This document shows positions 34,447 to 43,923 of a stretch of 64,000 nt of DNA, in pieces; position 1 is the first letter of the stretch; each line of letters starts with the position of its first letter. A program made the translations under genes and the position numbers. Under the pieces are notes generated by a model. The model worked only from the letters and a program-made list of their open reading frames with translations, ran no database searches and was not told where the DNA came from. Origin of the DNA: an uncultured Elusimicrobia bacterium (GTDB taxonomy: Bacteria > Elusimicrobiota > Elusimicrobia > UBA1565 > UBA9628); NCBI GenBank assembly GCA_903830945.1, contig CAIKVT010000023.1, positions 1 through 64,000 of the forward strand, given 5' to 3'.

Positions 34447-37400
34447 AGATCGCCTTCGTCTGTGACTGGCTCACCGGAATGCGCGGCGGGGAGAAGGTTC
34501 TGGAAGCCGCTTGCGAGATCTTCCCCCAGGCGGAGATCTACACGCTGCTTTGCAGGCCGGAAAAGCTCTCAGATTTCCTGAACTCCAAGATCATCCACAC
34601 CTCCTGGCTCGACAAGATGCCGGGGGCGAAGATCCACTATCGCTACCTCCTGCCCCTGATGCCCTGGGCCATCCAGAGCTTCGATCTGGGCGACTACGAC
34701 GTGGTGATCTCGTTCAGCCACTGCGTGGCCAAGGGCGTACGCTTGACGCAACGGCCCGGCCGCCGGCCGCCTCTGCACATCTGCTTCTGCCACACTCCCA
34801 TGCGCTACATCTACGGGCAGTTCAACGCCTATTTCGCAGACGGCACCCGCCAGTGGATGAAGCTCGGCGCCGACTGGATTCGGCCTTTCCTAATACGCTG
34901 GGACCAGAAGACCAGTCGCAGCGTGGACTCGTTCGTGGCCAACAGCGAGAACGTGCGCCGGCGCATCGCCCAGGCCTATGGCCGGGACGCGGCCGTGATC
35001 TACCCAGCCGTGGACACGAATTTTTTTCACTTACCCTCCGCCAGCGACAAGCGGCCAGACGCGCAGCCGTACTATTTGATGGCCGGTGCCTTGGTCCCCT
35101 ACAAGCGGATAGATCTCGCCATCGAGGCTTGCCGGCTTCTGGGCGCGCGGCTGAAGGTCGTGGGCTTAGGCACCGAAGAGCCGCGGCTCAAACGCCTCGC
35201 CGAAGGCGCCACGGTGGAGCTCCTGGGCTGGCAGAGCGACGAGGCTTTGCGCGCGCTTTACCAACATTGCGAGGCGCTCCTTTTTCCGGTAGACGAGGAT
35301 TTCGGCATCGCCCCGGTGGAGGCCATGGCCTGCGGCAAGCCGGTAATCGCCTATCGAAAAGGCGGCGCTCTGGAAACGGTCCACGCAGGCGAAACCGGCC
35401 TGTTCTTCGATGCGCAGACCCCTCAATCCCTGGCTGACGCCATGACCAAGGCTCGGCAGATGCGTTTTAATCCCACCGCGATCCGCGCCCATGCCCTGAA
35501 GTTCGACAGGAAGAATTTCATAAGCCGATTCGGGCAGTTCGTACAGGACGCCTATCGCACGCGCGCGGCCCCCACAGAAACACGGTCTACCGTGCGAGCT
35601 CAGTTCGAAGCATTCAACTACGCCGCATTATGCGTCGTCCTGACCGCGCTGGCGCTGCTCCTTCCGATCTCAATCGCCAGCATCAACGTCACGCTGGGCC
35701 TGATGACGGCGACGCTCGTGTTCCTCACCACCTCCGGGCGCTCCTTGGACTGGAGCCGGGTCCGTGGGCCCACGGCTGGTTGCCTAGGCCTCTACTGCGC
35801 GGTCTCGATCCTGACTTCATTGACGGGAGTCGCGCCGGCGCATAGCCTGCACAATTTCCACAAAGATTTTCATAAGCTCTGGGCCTTCATCATCCTCGTC
35901 CTGGCCTGGCGCACCGCGCCCAAGCGCTTCCCGATGATCGCCTTGGCCCTGGGCTTCGTCTTCATCGCCGCCTGGGGCCTGGCTCAGTCCGGCCTGAGTT
36001 GCTACCAAGTCTTCATCGTTCATGGCCTCACCCAGGACTGGCTCCGGGCCCACGCCTTCGTGCATCCCGTGACGTACGGCGAGATGCTGGCCATGGGCTT
36101 TCTAGGGGGCCTCGCCTGGCTCGGCTCGCGAGCGTCCCGCCAATCAACGCAGCCCTGGGTCGTAGGCTCTCTGGCCCTGCTGGGCGCAGCACTCATCCTC
36201 AACCAGACCCGCGGCGCCTTTCTGGGCATCCTGGTGGGTCTAGCGACCCTCTGCGTTGCCGAGCCGGCTTTTCGACGCTGGCTCAAATGGGGGCTGCCGG
36301 CGGCGGCCTTGGGCACGGCGGCTTTCGCGCTTCTCCTACCTTCGCATCGCTCCCCAATCGCCGCGTTGTGGCATCCCGGGACCGCTGGAGATGCTCGCCA
36401 AGGGCTCGATCGCCTCGTCCTCTGGGACGTGGCTTGGCGCATCTTCAAGGACCACCCGTGGCTGGGAGTCGGTCCCGCCAACTATGCCACAGTCTTCACT
36501 CGGTACTTCCAAGGAATACTCGACAAGACTCGCGTCTGGAGTTCCGCCCACAACATTATCCTGCAGCAGCTGGCGGAGCGCGGCCTCGTCGGCTTGACAG
36601 CTCTTCTAGCGTTGGGCTGGGCTCTTCTGACGCGGGCCTGGCAACGCGTCCGCCAGGCCCCGAACGCCAGGACTCTGTGGGCTCTAGCGGCCACGACCGC
36701 CTTTTTCGTCATGAACCTCACGGAGAGCGCTTTCCAGAACGAACAGATCACCACGCTCTTCCTGTTCATCTGGACGCTGGGAGAAGCCGGACCGACGCAG
36801 GCCGAGACGGAAAGAATTGACGAGGATTTAAAAAGGACCAAAGTCTTCGAAGTCCTGGAATGCGGCTCGCCGTATGGAGTCGGCCAGCAAATCGCGGCCT
36901 TAGCCCGGTTCATCGCTCATGACCGGTTCGAGCCCTGGGTCGTGTACTCGGTCAGGCCGGGATTTAAGTCCGGGGAGTTCGAACGGATGACGGGCTCAGC
37001 CGACAGACATGTCCATATCCCGGACATGGTCCGCGAGATCAGCCCCGGCAAGGACCTCGTCGCGTTCTGGAAGCTCTACCGGCTCATGCGCCGCGAGAAG
37101 CCGGGCGTCGTCCACGCGGCGTCCTCAAAAGCCGGCGTGCTCGCCCGCGCGGCCGCCTGGCTGGCCGGCGTGCCTCGCATCTATTATTCCCCACACGGCT
37201 ACAGCTTCCTGCAGACCGACGTGGGTCCGCTGTGCCGGAGGTTCTACTGGTGCATCGAAAAGTCCGTCTCCTGGATCGGCAACGTCATCGCCTGCTCAGA
37301 CAGCGAGAGGGCCGCGGCGCGCCGGCTTTCCTGGGGCCAAGAGGTCTTCCAGGTGCGCAACCTCATCGTCATGGGACCACCCCCTCCCCGCAGCCGCGCC

Positions 37401-37937
37401 CGGGACGGACTGGTCTTAGTCGGGGCCGTAGGCCGGCTGTCATCAGCCCGCAACCCGGAGGCATTCATCCGCATGGCAGAGCGCCTCGTCCAGGAGCATC
37501 CGGAAGCGCGCTTCGTCTGGATCGGCGGCGGAGAGCTCGAAAGCGAGATTCGGCGCGAGGTGGACAGGCGCGGGCTCCAGAAAAATCTCGAGATCACGGG
37601 CTACATCCCGCGGGAGCGCCTATTCGACAGGTTCGTGAACCTGGATATCTTCGTCCACTATTCCCGTTGGGAAGGTTCGCCCACCGCAATCTACGAAGCG
37701 ATGGCCCTGGGACTGCCGGTCGTGGCTTCAGACATCACGGGCAATGCCGAGCTTGTGGCGCCCGGGACCACGGGGTTCCTAGCCGCAAGCGAGGACGACC
37801 TCCTGCGGCATATCATAACCCTCGTCAAATCCGCGAACCTACGCACAGAACTAGGCCGAAACGCCCAGGCCCGGGTCAAACAGGCGGCATCTCTCGAGGA
37901 GTCGGTGCGGGCCTTCGAACGCCTCTACACCTCGTAA
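34443..37937 (+). CDS. Glycosyltransferase / O-antigen ligase / glycosyltransferase fusion
   Basis: The ATG at 34443 (MKIAFVCDWLTGMRGGEKVLE) gives 1164 residues in one unbroken frame; an upstream Met at 34398 adds 15 unrelated residues. Residues 1-387 form a GT4 domain (PYKRIDLAIEACRLL, VELLGWQSDEALRALY, FGIAPVEAMACGKPVIAY). Residues 388-795 are an O-antigen ligase/Wzy-type membrane domain with about ten helices, ILNQTRGAFLGI, DHPWLGVGPANY and SSAHNIILQQLAERGLVG. Residues 799-1164 are a second GT4 domain (VGAVGRLSSARNPEAFIRMAE, FVWIGGGELESEIRR, SRWEGSPTAIYEAMALGLPVVAS). Both transferase domains should lie in the cytoplasm, flanking a membrane core that acts on undecaprenyl-linked glycan at the periplasmic side. 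The parts are normally separate proteins. Confidence 0.88.
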   Translation: MKIAFVCDWLTGMRGGEKVLEAACEIFPQAEIYTLLCRPEKLSDFLNSKIIHTSWLDKMPGAKIHYRYLLPLMPWAIQSFDLGDYDVVISFSHCVAKGVRLTQRPGRRPPLHICFCHTPMRYIYGQFNAYFADGTRQWMKLGADWIRPFLIRWDQKTSRSVDSFVANSENVRRRIAQAYGRDAAVIYPAVDTNFFHLPSASDKRPDAQPYYLMAGALVPYKRIDLAIEACRLLGARLKVVGLGTEEPRLKRLAEGATVELLGWQSDEALRALYQHCEALLFPVDEDFGIAPVEAMACGKPVIAYRKGGALETVHAGETGLFFDAQTPQSLADAMTKARQMRFNPTAIRAHALKFDRKNFISRFGQFVQDAYRTRAAPTETRSTVRAQFEAFNYAALCVVLTALALLLPISIASINVTLGLMTATLVFLTTSGRSLDWSRVRGPTAGCLGLYCAVSILTSLTGVAPAHSLHNFHKDFHKLWAFIILVLAWRTAPKRFPMIALALGFVFIAAWGLAQSGLSCYQVFIVHGLTQDWLRAHAFVHPVTYGEMLAMGFLGGLAWLGSRASRQSTQPWVVGSLALLGAALILNQTRGAFLGILVGLATLCVAEPAFRRWLKWGLPAAALGTAAFALLLPSHRSPIAALWHPGTAGDARQGLDRLVLWDVAWRIFKDHPWLGVGPANYATVFTRYFQGILDKTRVWSSAHNIILQQLAERGLVGLTALLALGWALLTRAWQRVRQAPNARTLWALAATTAFFVMNLTESAFQNEQITTLFLFIWTLGEAGPTQAETERIDEDLKRTKVFEVLECGSPYGVGQQIAALARFIAHDRFEPWVVYSVRPGFKSGEFERMTGSADRHVHIPDMVREISPGKDLVAFWKLYRLMRREKPGVVHAASSKAGVLARAAAWLAGVPRIYYSPHGYSFLQTDVGPLCRRFYWCIEKSVSWIGNVIACSDSERAAARRLSWGQEVFQVRNLIVMGPPPPRSRARDGLVLVGAVGRLSSARNPEAFIRMAERLVQEHPEARFVWIGGGELESEIRREVDRRGLQKNLEITGYIPRERLFDRFVNLDIFVHYSRWEGSPTAIYEAMALGLPVVASDITGNAELVAPGTTGFLAASEDDLLRHIITLVKSANLRTELGRNAQARVKQAASLEESVRAFERLYTS

Positions 37938-37963
37938 GCCGTCGCGGTCAACAATCTCGATAA

Positions 37964-38020
37964 TTTTCTCGCGACATCTCGCGAAAATGTCTTGACACTG
38001 TAATACGTCACAGTTATACT
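37964..38020 (+). promoter_or_regulatory. Near-consensus promoter with palindromic operator-like sites
   Basis: TTGACA (37992-37997) and TATACT (38015-38020) are separated by exactly 17 nt, close to an ideal sigma-70 promoter for the SprA-like gene, whose TTG start is at 38089. An inverted repeat ACTGT-(8 nt)-ACAGT fills the spacer (37997-38014). Just upstream, 37964-37987 holds two TCGCGA boxes within a larger symmetric element. A repressor or activator could bind either site. The regulator is not identifiable. Confidence 0.6.
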
Positions 38021-38088
38021 CAGGACGCTCGCGCGCCACGCGCTGGCGTCCAGCGCTTGCCGAGGCGCGGGACTGAGACGACATCTTA

Positions 38089-41000
38089 TTGCGACTGCAA
38101 CGCCTGAGCTCCCTGGTATTCTGCGCATTATTATTAGCATTCGCGCCTGCGCGCGATGCGGCGTACGCTCAATTCTCCACTCCCTGGGACCCGGATTTCT
38201 CCCGGCAGCCGACGGGCCAGGGCTCGCCGTCACTGGAAACGCAGGACGCGACGACCGCCGTCCCCTCGCCAGAGATAGCCGCCCCCGCTCTTGAGGCCGA
38301 ACCAGCCCCGACGATCGTCGTCATCCCCGGATCCGGTCCCTTCCTGCTCATGGACCGACCGGATCCCAAACACATCCTCGAACCCTTGACGCCGACGGCG
38401 GGCCAGGGCCCGCCGTTTTTAGAGAGCACCGTTACTCCTCCCCTGCAGGGGACGGCCCATGACTTCCTCGACTTCATAGAGGGCCTCAAGCCCTTTAGCT
38501 ACAGCCAGGAACGCCTCGCCCGGACGCGCACCCACATAGAACGGGGCCTGGCTCCGAGAGAACCTTCACCGTTCTTGGGCTCGGAAGCCGAGGAACTCGC
38601 GATTTCCACGTCCGCGTCCCTTCTGCCGCCCCCGCCGGAACTGGAGCTGCCGGCCCAGCAAATGAGCCTCTCTATCACCGGTCGAAAGATCATCGGGTTC
38701 AGCTTCTCCGAGATGCGCTACCTGCATGACCAAAGTTTGACAGGCCGACCCATAACCACCGGATTGTGGACCATCCAGCAGCAGATGCAGCTGCGCATGC
38801 AGGGCAAGGTAGGGCCCAAGATCACGGTGAACGTGGACTACGATGACACCCAAGTCAACCACCAGGACATCTCCATCGTCTATCAGGGCGACCCCAACGA
38901 GGTGGTCCAAAACGTCTCCTTCGGCGACATCGACCTCTCCTTGCCCCCCACGGAATTCGTCTCTTACAATAAACAGCTCTTCGGAATCCGGGCGGATATC
39001 AAGTTCAAAGGCTTCAAATCCTCCTTCATCGCCAGCCGAACCAAGGGCACCAGCAAATTCAGGGAGTTCATCGGCAACACCCAGTTCGTGGCCACCGACC
39101 TGCTCGACACCTCCTACGCCCGGCGCCAGTATTACGACCTCACTTTCGCCACCCTCCTCTCGACGGCGGCGTCCCAGATCGGCCTGCCTATCCGAACCGG
39201 CTCGGAGCTGGTCTGGGTCAGCCAGATGAACGCCGGAACGCCCAACGTCAACCAATCGACTTTCACGGCCTTCGACTTCGGCGTGGGGACCGCGGCCGTA
39301 TCCTCGAACATGTGGATCCGGCTCTCCCCGGGCACCGACTACACCATGGATTACATCAACGGCATCATCACCTTCCGCAACGCCCTGCAGGCCCAATACG
39401 CCGCGGCCGTGGATTTCCTGGACAGCAGCGGAACATATCTCTCAAAAAAATTCGCGCTAAATCCCGCGAACTCGGGGGTCGTCCTCGCCAACCCGAACGC
39501 AGGCCTGACCCTGACTCCTTCTGGAGCGCAGTTCCCCATCCTCATCAAGGTCCCCTCGGACGTCCCCCTCGAGGTCATCTCTTGCGCGACCTGCACCCGG
39601 GAACTCGGCTACAACCGGGAACTCAAGACCGTCTACAACCTCGGCCAGACCCAGATCGTAGCGGACAACGGCCAGGGCAACTTCATCCTCAAGGTCCTCA
39701 ACCAGCAGCGCGTAGAAGTGGGCTCTTCTCTCAACCCGATCGAGAAATACCCCGACACCATGAGGGTGGATTTCGCCAACGGCATCTTCCGCCTCATCGA
39801 ACCTTTCGCGGTCTTGGGCGACTCGACTACGCCGGACCCGAACATCTACTCCCCGACCCCCATCTCTCAGCGCATCATCCACGTGGAGTACTCCTACCGC
39901 CTCAAGACCTTCCTCCTGGAACCATCGATCGTATCGCAAAGCGAGAGCGTCGTGCTCGACGGCGTCAAACTCAACCGCAACGTTGACTACTTCATCGACT
40001 ATGACTCGGGCTTCATCACCTTCTTCAATCCGGACCGCATCGGGCCCAACTCCCGAGTGGACCTCAGCTATGAAGTCTCCCCCCTGGGAGGGATCTCGAA
40101 CACCTCGCTCTTGGGCGGGAGGGTCTCCTATGACTTCACCAAGAACATCTCCCTGGGCTCGACCTTACTCTATCAGGCAGCGGCCAAGGCCCAAACCGTG
40201 CCCAACGTCACCGAACTGGCCAGCAGCCTGCTGGTCTACGACTTCGACCTCAAGCTCAAGGACATCCACCTGCTGCCCAAGCTGAAGGCCAGCTTCTCCG
40301 GCGAATACGCGCAAAGCCGCCAGAACCCCAACCTCAACGGCAACGCCCTCATCGACAACATGGAGGGCATCAAACAGGAAGCTACCGCCCCAACCACCTG
40401 GCAGTCCTGGCAGATCGCCTCCAACCCGATCTATCCTGGCTCGGTGCCGGCCGATCCCGGAGGCAACGGCTGGGCCCCCGGCACCTTCAACTGGAACTGG
40501 ACCAGCGAGGCCGAAAAGGTCCTATCCATCAACCCGCACGCCCAAGCCGGAGCCAACGACACCCAGCAGGTCTTGGACATCAATTACAACTTCGGCGCCA
40601 CGACCTCCACCCAGGAGATATCGATCGTCTACCCATTCTCGATCTCAGGCTCGGACTTCTCGCAGAGCACCATCCTGGAAGTAGTCATGATGGGAGATAA
40701 CTCCAAAAACCTCATCGACTTCCGCCTGGGCGGCGTAGCCGAGGACGCGGACGGTTCCGGCAAGCTGCGGACCGAGGACACCAGCGGCAATAACGTCCTC
40801 GACGTGGGCGAGGATATAGGGTGGTGCTACCAACGGAACCCCGCCATTAACACATGCGAGGCGCGCTACGGCGCCAATAACGGTTTGATCGACACGGACG
40901 ACCTCAACAGGAGCGGCCACCTCGACCCTGACGACGGCAATGGCGGCGACTATGGCTACATGTGTGCAGTCGGCGTGCCCGGCGGCGTGGGCTGCGCGCA

Positions 41001-43887
41001 ATCCGGCAATAATGGCGTGCTCTTCAGCCTCGACTCAGGCTCGCACACGGCCATCGACTTCGGCTCCGGCTCCCCGACTGCTCCAGGCTGGCAGACCTTC
41101 CAGATCCCGCTCAACATATCCTCCGCGAACCTGACCTCCTGGCAGGCCATCAAGGACATCCGCATCTCCGTGCGCCGGGGCGCCGGCGGCAACGCGATCG
41201 GCGCACTGAAATTCGCCCACATCGGCGTCCTGGGAACCACCTGGCAGAAAGGCCAGGCCGGAGACCTGGCCACAGGCCAGAGCAATATCCGAGCCGAGAG
41301 CCTGGTGGCCGTGCCGGTCAACTCCGTTGACAACACAAACTATGCCCCCATCTATAACGCGGGCGGCGACGCCTCCTCGGTCTACAATGATCTCTACGGC
41401 AGCGTCGCCAACCAGAAAACCCAGCAGGGAACCAGCAATCTGTCGGAGCAATCCCTCCAATTGGACTTCTCGAGCATGACCGTGAGCACCGTGGTGGGCT
41501 CGACGACAACGGTATTCACCAAACGCACCTTCACGCGCGCCATAGACATCAGCCAGCACAAACAGTTCGCCTTCTTGCTCTACGGCAACGTCGGCTGCGA
41601 CGCTGACACCTCATTTTGCGACCACGGGCTCAACACACAAAACCCGGACCATCAGTTCTTCCTGCGCGTCGGCAACGACACGAACTTCTGGGAAGCTCGG
41701 GTGCCGCTCAATTACAAGGGCTGGAAGAAAATCACGATCAACCAGACCAGCTCCGCCAATAACGGGGTGGAGGACACTTGGGCCCCGGAGACCGCAGGCG
41801 TCACGGTGGTGAGCTCCGGCACTCCCAGCCTCCAGCAGGTAGCCGAACTCGTTGCCGGAATTTATAAGATCGGCGACATAGCCGGGAGCGGCCTCCCCAC
41901 CAAAGGGCGCGTCTGGCTGGACGAAATCTATCTAAACAAAGCGGTCGTCCGCGTAGGCGACGCTCATTCCATAGCCGCGGACTTCGACTGGACCAACTGG
42001 GCCACTTTCGGCTTCAAGGACCGCTCCGTGGACCGCAACTTCCAGACCCCGACCTCGGTGGTCTCCAACCAAGACAACCGCCTAGACTCCGCCTACCTCA
42101 ACTTCAAGCGCATCTCCTTCTTCCCCATGAGCTTCAACCTCACCCGCACCATCACGAACACCCCCAACACGGCCCTGACCGGGACCCTCTCCAACCTGGT
42201 CAACAACCTCCAGACCGGCATGGTCACCAACTGGAACGGCACGGCGCAAGGCAACTTCACCCGTGGATCCTGGCCGCGCTTGAGCCTCTCCTACAAGCGC
42301 AACCGAACGGAGTATGAGTCCCTGACCCGGGTCGACGACAGCATCGACTACTCCGGGGCGCTGCAATACGGCGTGCCTCTCAAGACCCGCTTCGCGCCCA
42401 AGACCGTGGATCTTAATTATGACAACAACACCACTCTGACCGATTACTCCTCACTGGCAATCCGCCAGATCGTCGGCAACGCCAACACCAAAGACCTCAG
42501 CCAGACCTACGGAGCTCGACTGACATTCATCCCCTGGACGGGCTCCTCCCTCAATCCGACCTACACGCTCACCAAAGTCACGGAACGCCGCTCCGACCTC
42601 AATAGCGATGGCGTCACCGAGATCAACCGCCGTTACCTAAAATCCATGAACCAGAGCGCAGGTGTCGCCTCTAATTTCAAGTTCCTCTCATGGATCAACC
42701 CCCAGGTCAACTACCAGGCCGACATCATCGAAAACTCCATCCTAAACGTCTCGACTGTCATCACCAACACGACCTACTTCTTCGATATCGGAGACATCAA
42801 GACCATCAATCGCTCCGCCAACGGCTCGGTGAACCTGCCCCTCAACGTCGCTGATATCATCCCGAAGTCCCGACTCCTGCGCTCCGTCAACATCGTCAAC
42901 GGCTACCAGATCCAAGACGGCGACGTCTGGAACAACGTGGAAAGCGGCTACCAATCCAATCTCAACCTCTGGGTACGCTCCCCACTGAGGCCGAAAAATC
43001 CGGCGGCCCAACTCGCCAATCGGACCCTGCGCGACACCTTCAACTCGACGCAACGCTGGTCGCCGTTCTCCGCCTACGACCTAAAGGGCCGCTGGGCGCC
43101 GCTAAAGACCCTGTCGATATCCGACAACTACGTGCGCAGCATCCAACGCTCGGAGGTGACGGGGACGCTCTCCAAGACCCTCTCCACGACGTTTCCCGAC
43201 CTCGTCGCCAGCATCAGCCAAATTGAGCTGCTGCTGCGCAGCGAGCGCTGGATGAACAACACTCAGATGAACTTCCGCTACTCCGCTCACAGGACCGAGA
43301 ACGTGGGCGCATCCATCGCCACGGACCAATCCTTCAGCACGGATATGCGCTCGGTCATACGCAAGCGCTTCGACGCGCTGATCAGCTACAACAGACGCGA
43401 CTCTAAGACCCTCGACCTACTCGTGGATGCCAACACGCAGAAGACCGAGCATCAGGACGCCACGACCCAAGTCAACTTCAACATTCGCAAGGTCTATTTG
43501 ACCCCGAAGGTGGACTACTCCTTCGACCAGACCACTCTAGGCACCGGGATCAAGACCCAGGACGTCACAGTCATCACGCCGAGCCTTCTGACGCGCATGG
43601 ATGTAGCCCTACCCCGAGGCCTGCTGCTGCCCGGAGCCAAGAAAGCTATCCTATTCTCCAACCGCGTCATCTGGACCACGACGTTCTCGCTGGCGCACCG
43701 CCGTTCGCCGGTGACGCAGGCCGACAATTCGGACCTCGCCAGCCTCAACACCAGTGGGGACTACGAGATCGCCAAGAACCTGCGTCTGACCATGAATGGC
43801 TCCCTCTCCCGCCTCTGGCACGTCTATCTCCCTCAAGAGGACTACATTTCCTACACGATGGGCACGACCCTGACCTTCCAATTCTGA
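38089..43887 (+). CDS. sprA: SprA/Sov-like giant outer-membrane protein
   Basis: A 1932-residue protein with a signal peptide (cleavage near residue 27, AYAQ). The start is TTG. The sequence follows the SprA pattern: GKVGPKITVNVDYDDTQ, YQGDPNEVVQNVSFGDIDLSLP, LFGIRADIKFKG near residues 240-320; DYFIDYDSGFITFFNP near 640; LLGGRVSYDFTKNISLGSTL; and NALIDNMEGIKQEA near 760. The last 600 residues are rich in alternating aromatic and polar residues, as in a very large beta barrel, ending in TTLTFQF. SprA/Sov is the outer-membrane translocon of the type IX secretion system in Bacteroidota (usual length about 2400). Other T9SS parts are not in the window. The sequence between residues 25 and 190 is Pro-rich. 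Confidence 0.85.
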   Translation: MRLQRLSSLVFCALLLAFAPARDAAYAQFSTPWDPDFSRQPTGQGSPSLETQDATTAVPSPEIAAPALEAEPAPTIVVIPGSGPFLLMDRPDPKHILEPLTPTAGQGPPFLESTVTPPLQGTAHDFLDFIEGLKPFSYSQERLARTRTHIERGLAPREPSPFLGSEAEELAISTSASLLPPPPELELPAQQMSLSITGRKIIGFSFSEMRYLHDQSLTGRPITTGLWTIQQQMQLRMQGKVGPKITVNVDYDDTQVNHQDISIVYQGDPNEVVQNVSFGDIDLSLPPTEFVSYNKQLFGIRADIKFKGFKSSFIASRTKGTSKFREFIGNTQFVATDLLDTSYARRQYYDLTFATLLSTAASQIGLPIRTGSELVWVSQMNAGTPNVNQSTFTAFDFGVGTAAVSSNMWIRLSPGTDYTMDYINGIITFRNALQAQYAAAVDFLDSSGTYLSKKFALNPANSGVVLANPNAGLTLTPSGAQFPILIKVPSDVPLEVISCATCTRELGYNRELKTVYNLGQTQIVADNGQGNFILKVLNQQRVEVGSSLNPIEKYPDTMRVDFANGIFRLIEPFAVLGDSTTPDPNIYSPTPISQRIIHVEYSYRLKTFLLEPSIVSQSESVVLDGVKLNRNVDYFIDYDSGFITFFNPDRIGPNSRVDLSYEVSPLGGISNTSLLGGRVSYDFTKNISLGSTLLYQAAAKAQTVPNVTELASSLLVYDFDLKLKDIHLLPKLKASFSGEYAQSRQNPNLNGNALIDNMEGIKQEATAPTTWQSWQIASNPIYPGSVPADPGGNGWAPGTFNWNWTSEAEKVLSINPHAQAGANDTQQVLDINYNFGATTSTQEISIVYPFSISGSDFSQSTILEVVMMGDNSKNLIDFRLGGVAEDADGSGKLRTEDTSGNNVLDVGEDIGWCYQRNPAINTCEARYGANNGLIDTDDLNRSGHLDPDDGNGGDYGYMCAVGVPGGVGCAQSGNNGVLFSLDSGSHTAIDFGSGSPTAPGWQTFQIPLNISSANLTSWQAIKDIRISVRRGAGGNAIGALKFAHIGVLGTTWQKGQAGDLATGQSNIRAESLVAVPVNSVDNTNYAPIYNAGGDASSVYNDLYGSVANQKTQQGTSNLSEQSLQLDFSSMTVSTVVGSTTTVFTKRTFTRAIDISQHKQFAFLLYGNVGCDADTSFCDHGLNTQNPDHQFFLRVGNDTNFWEARVPLNYKGWKKITINQTSSANNGVEDTWAPETAGVTVVSSGTPSLQQVAELVAGIYKIGDIAGSGLPTKGRVWLDEIYLNKAVVRVGDAHSIAADFDWTNWATFGFKDRSVDRNFQTPTSVVSNQDNRLDSAYLNFKRISFFPMSFNLTRTITNTPNTALTGTLSNLVNNLQTGMVTNWNGTAQGNFTRGSWPRLSLSYKRNRTEYESLTRVDDSIDYSGALQYGVPLKTRFAPKTVDLNYDNNTTLTDYSSLAIRQIVGNANTKDLSQTYGARLTFIPWTGSSLNPTYTLTKVTERRSDLNSDGVTEINRRYLKSMNQSAGVASNFKFLSWINPQVNYQADIIENSILNVSTVITNTTYFFDIGDIKTINRSANGSVNLPLNVADIIPKSRLLRSVNIVNGYQIQDGDVWNNVESGYQSNLNLWVRSPLRPKNPAAQLANRTLRDTFNSTQRWSPFSAYDLKGRWAPLKTLSISDNYVRSIQRSEVTGTLSKTLSTTFPDLVASISQIELLLRSERWMNNTQMNFRYSAHRTENVGASIATDQSFSTDMRSVIRKRFDALISYNRRDSKTLDLLVDANTQKTEHQDATTQVNFNIRKVYLTPKVDYSFDQTTLGTGIKTQDVTVITPSLLTRMDVALPRGLLLPGAKKAILFSNRVIWTTTFSLAHRRSPVTQADNSDLASLNTSGDYEIAKNLRLTMNGSLSRLWHVYLPQEDYISYTMGTTLTFQF

Positions 43888-43923
43888 CCCCCATACGGAA
43901 CTTTCCGCCGCCGACCTCGTATA

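Noticed and set aside
38566-39396. Long antisense ORF inside the SprA-like gene
   Set aside because: It is typical of GC-rich shadow frames (Val/Gly/Asp/Arg-rich, no motif), and the plus-strand protein is clearly real.
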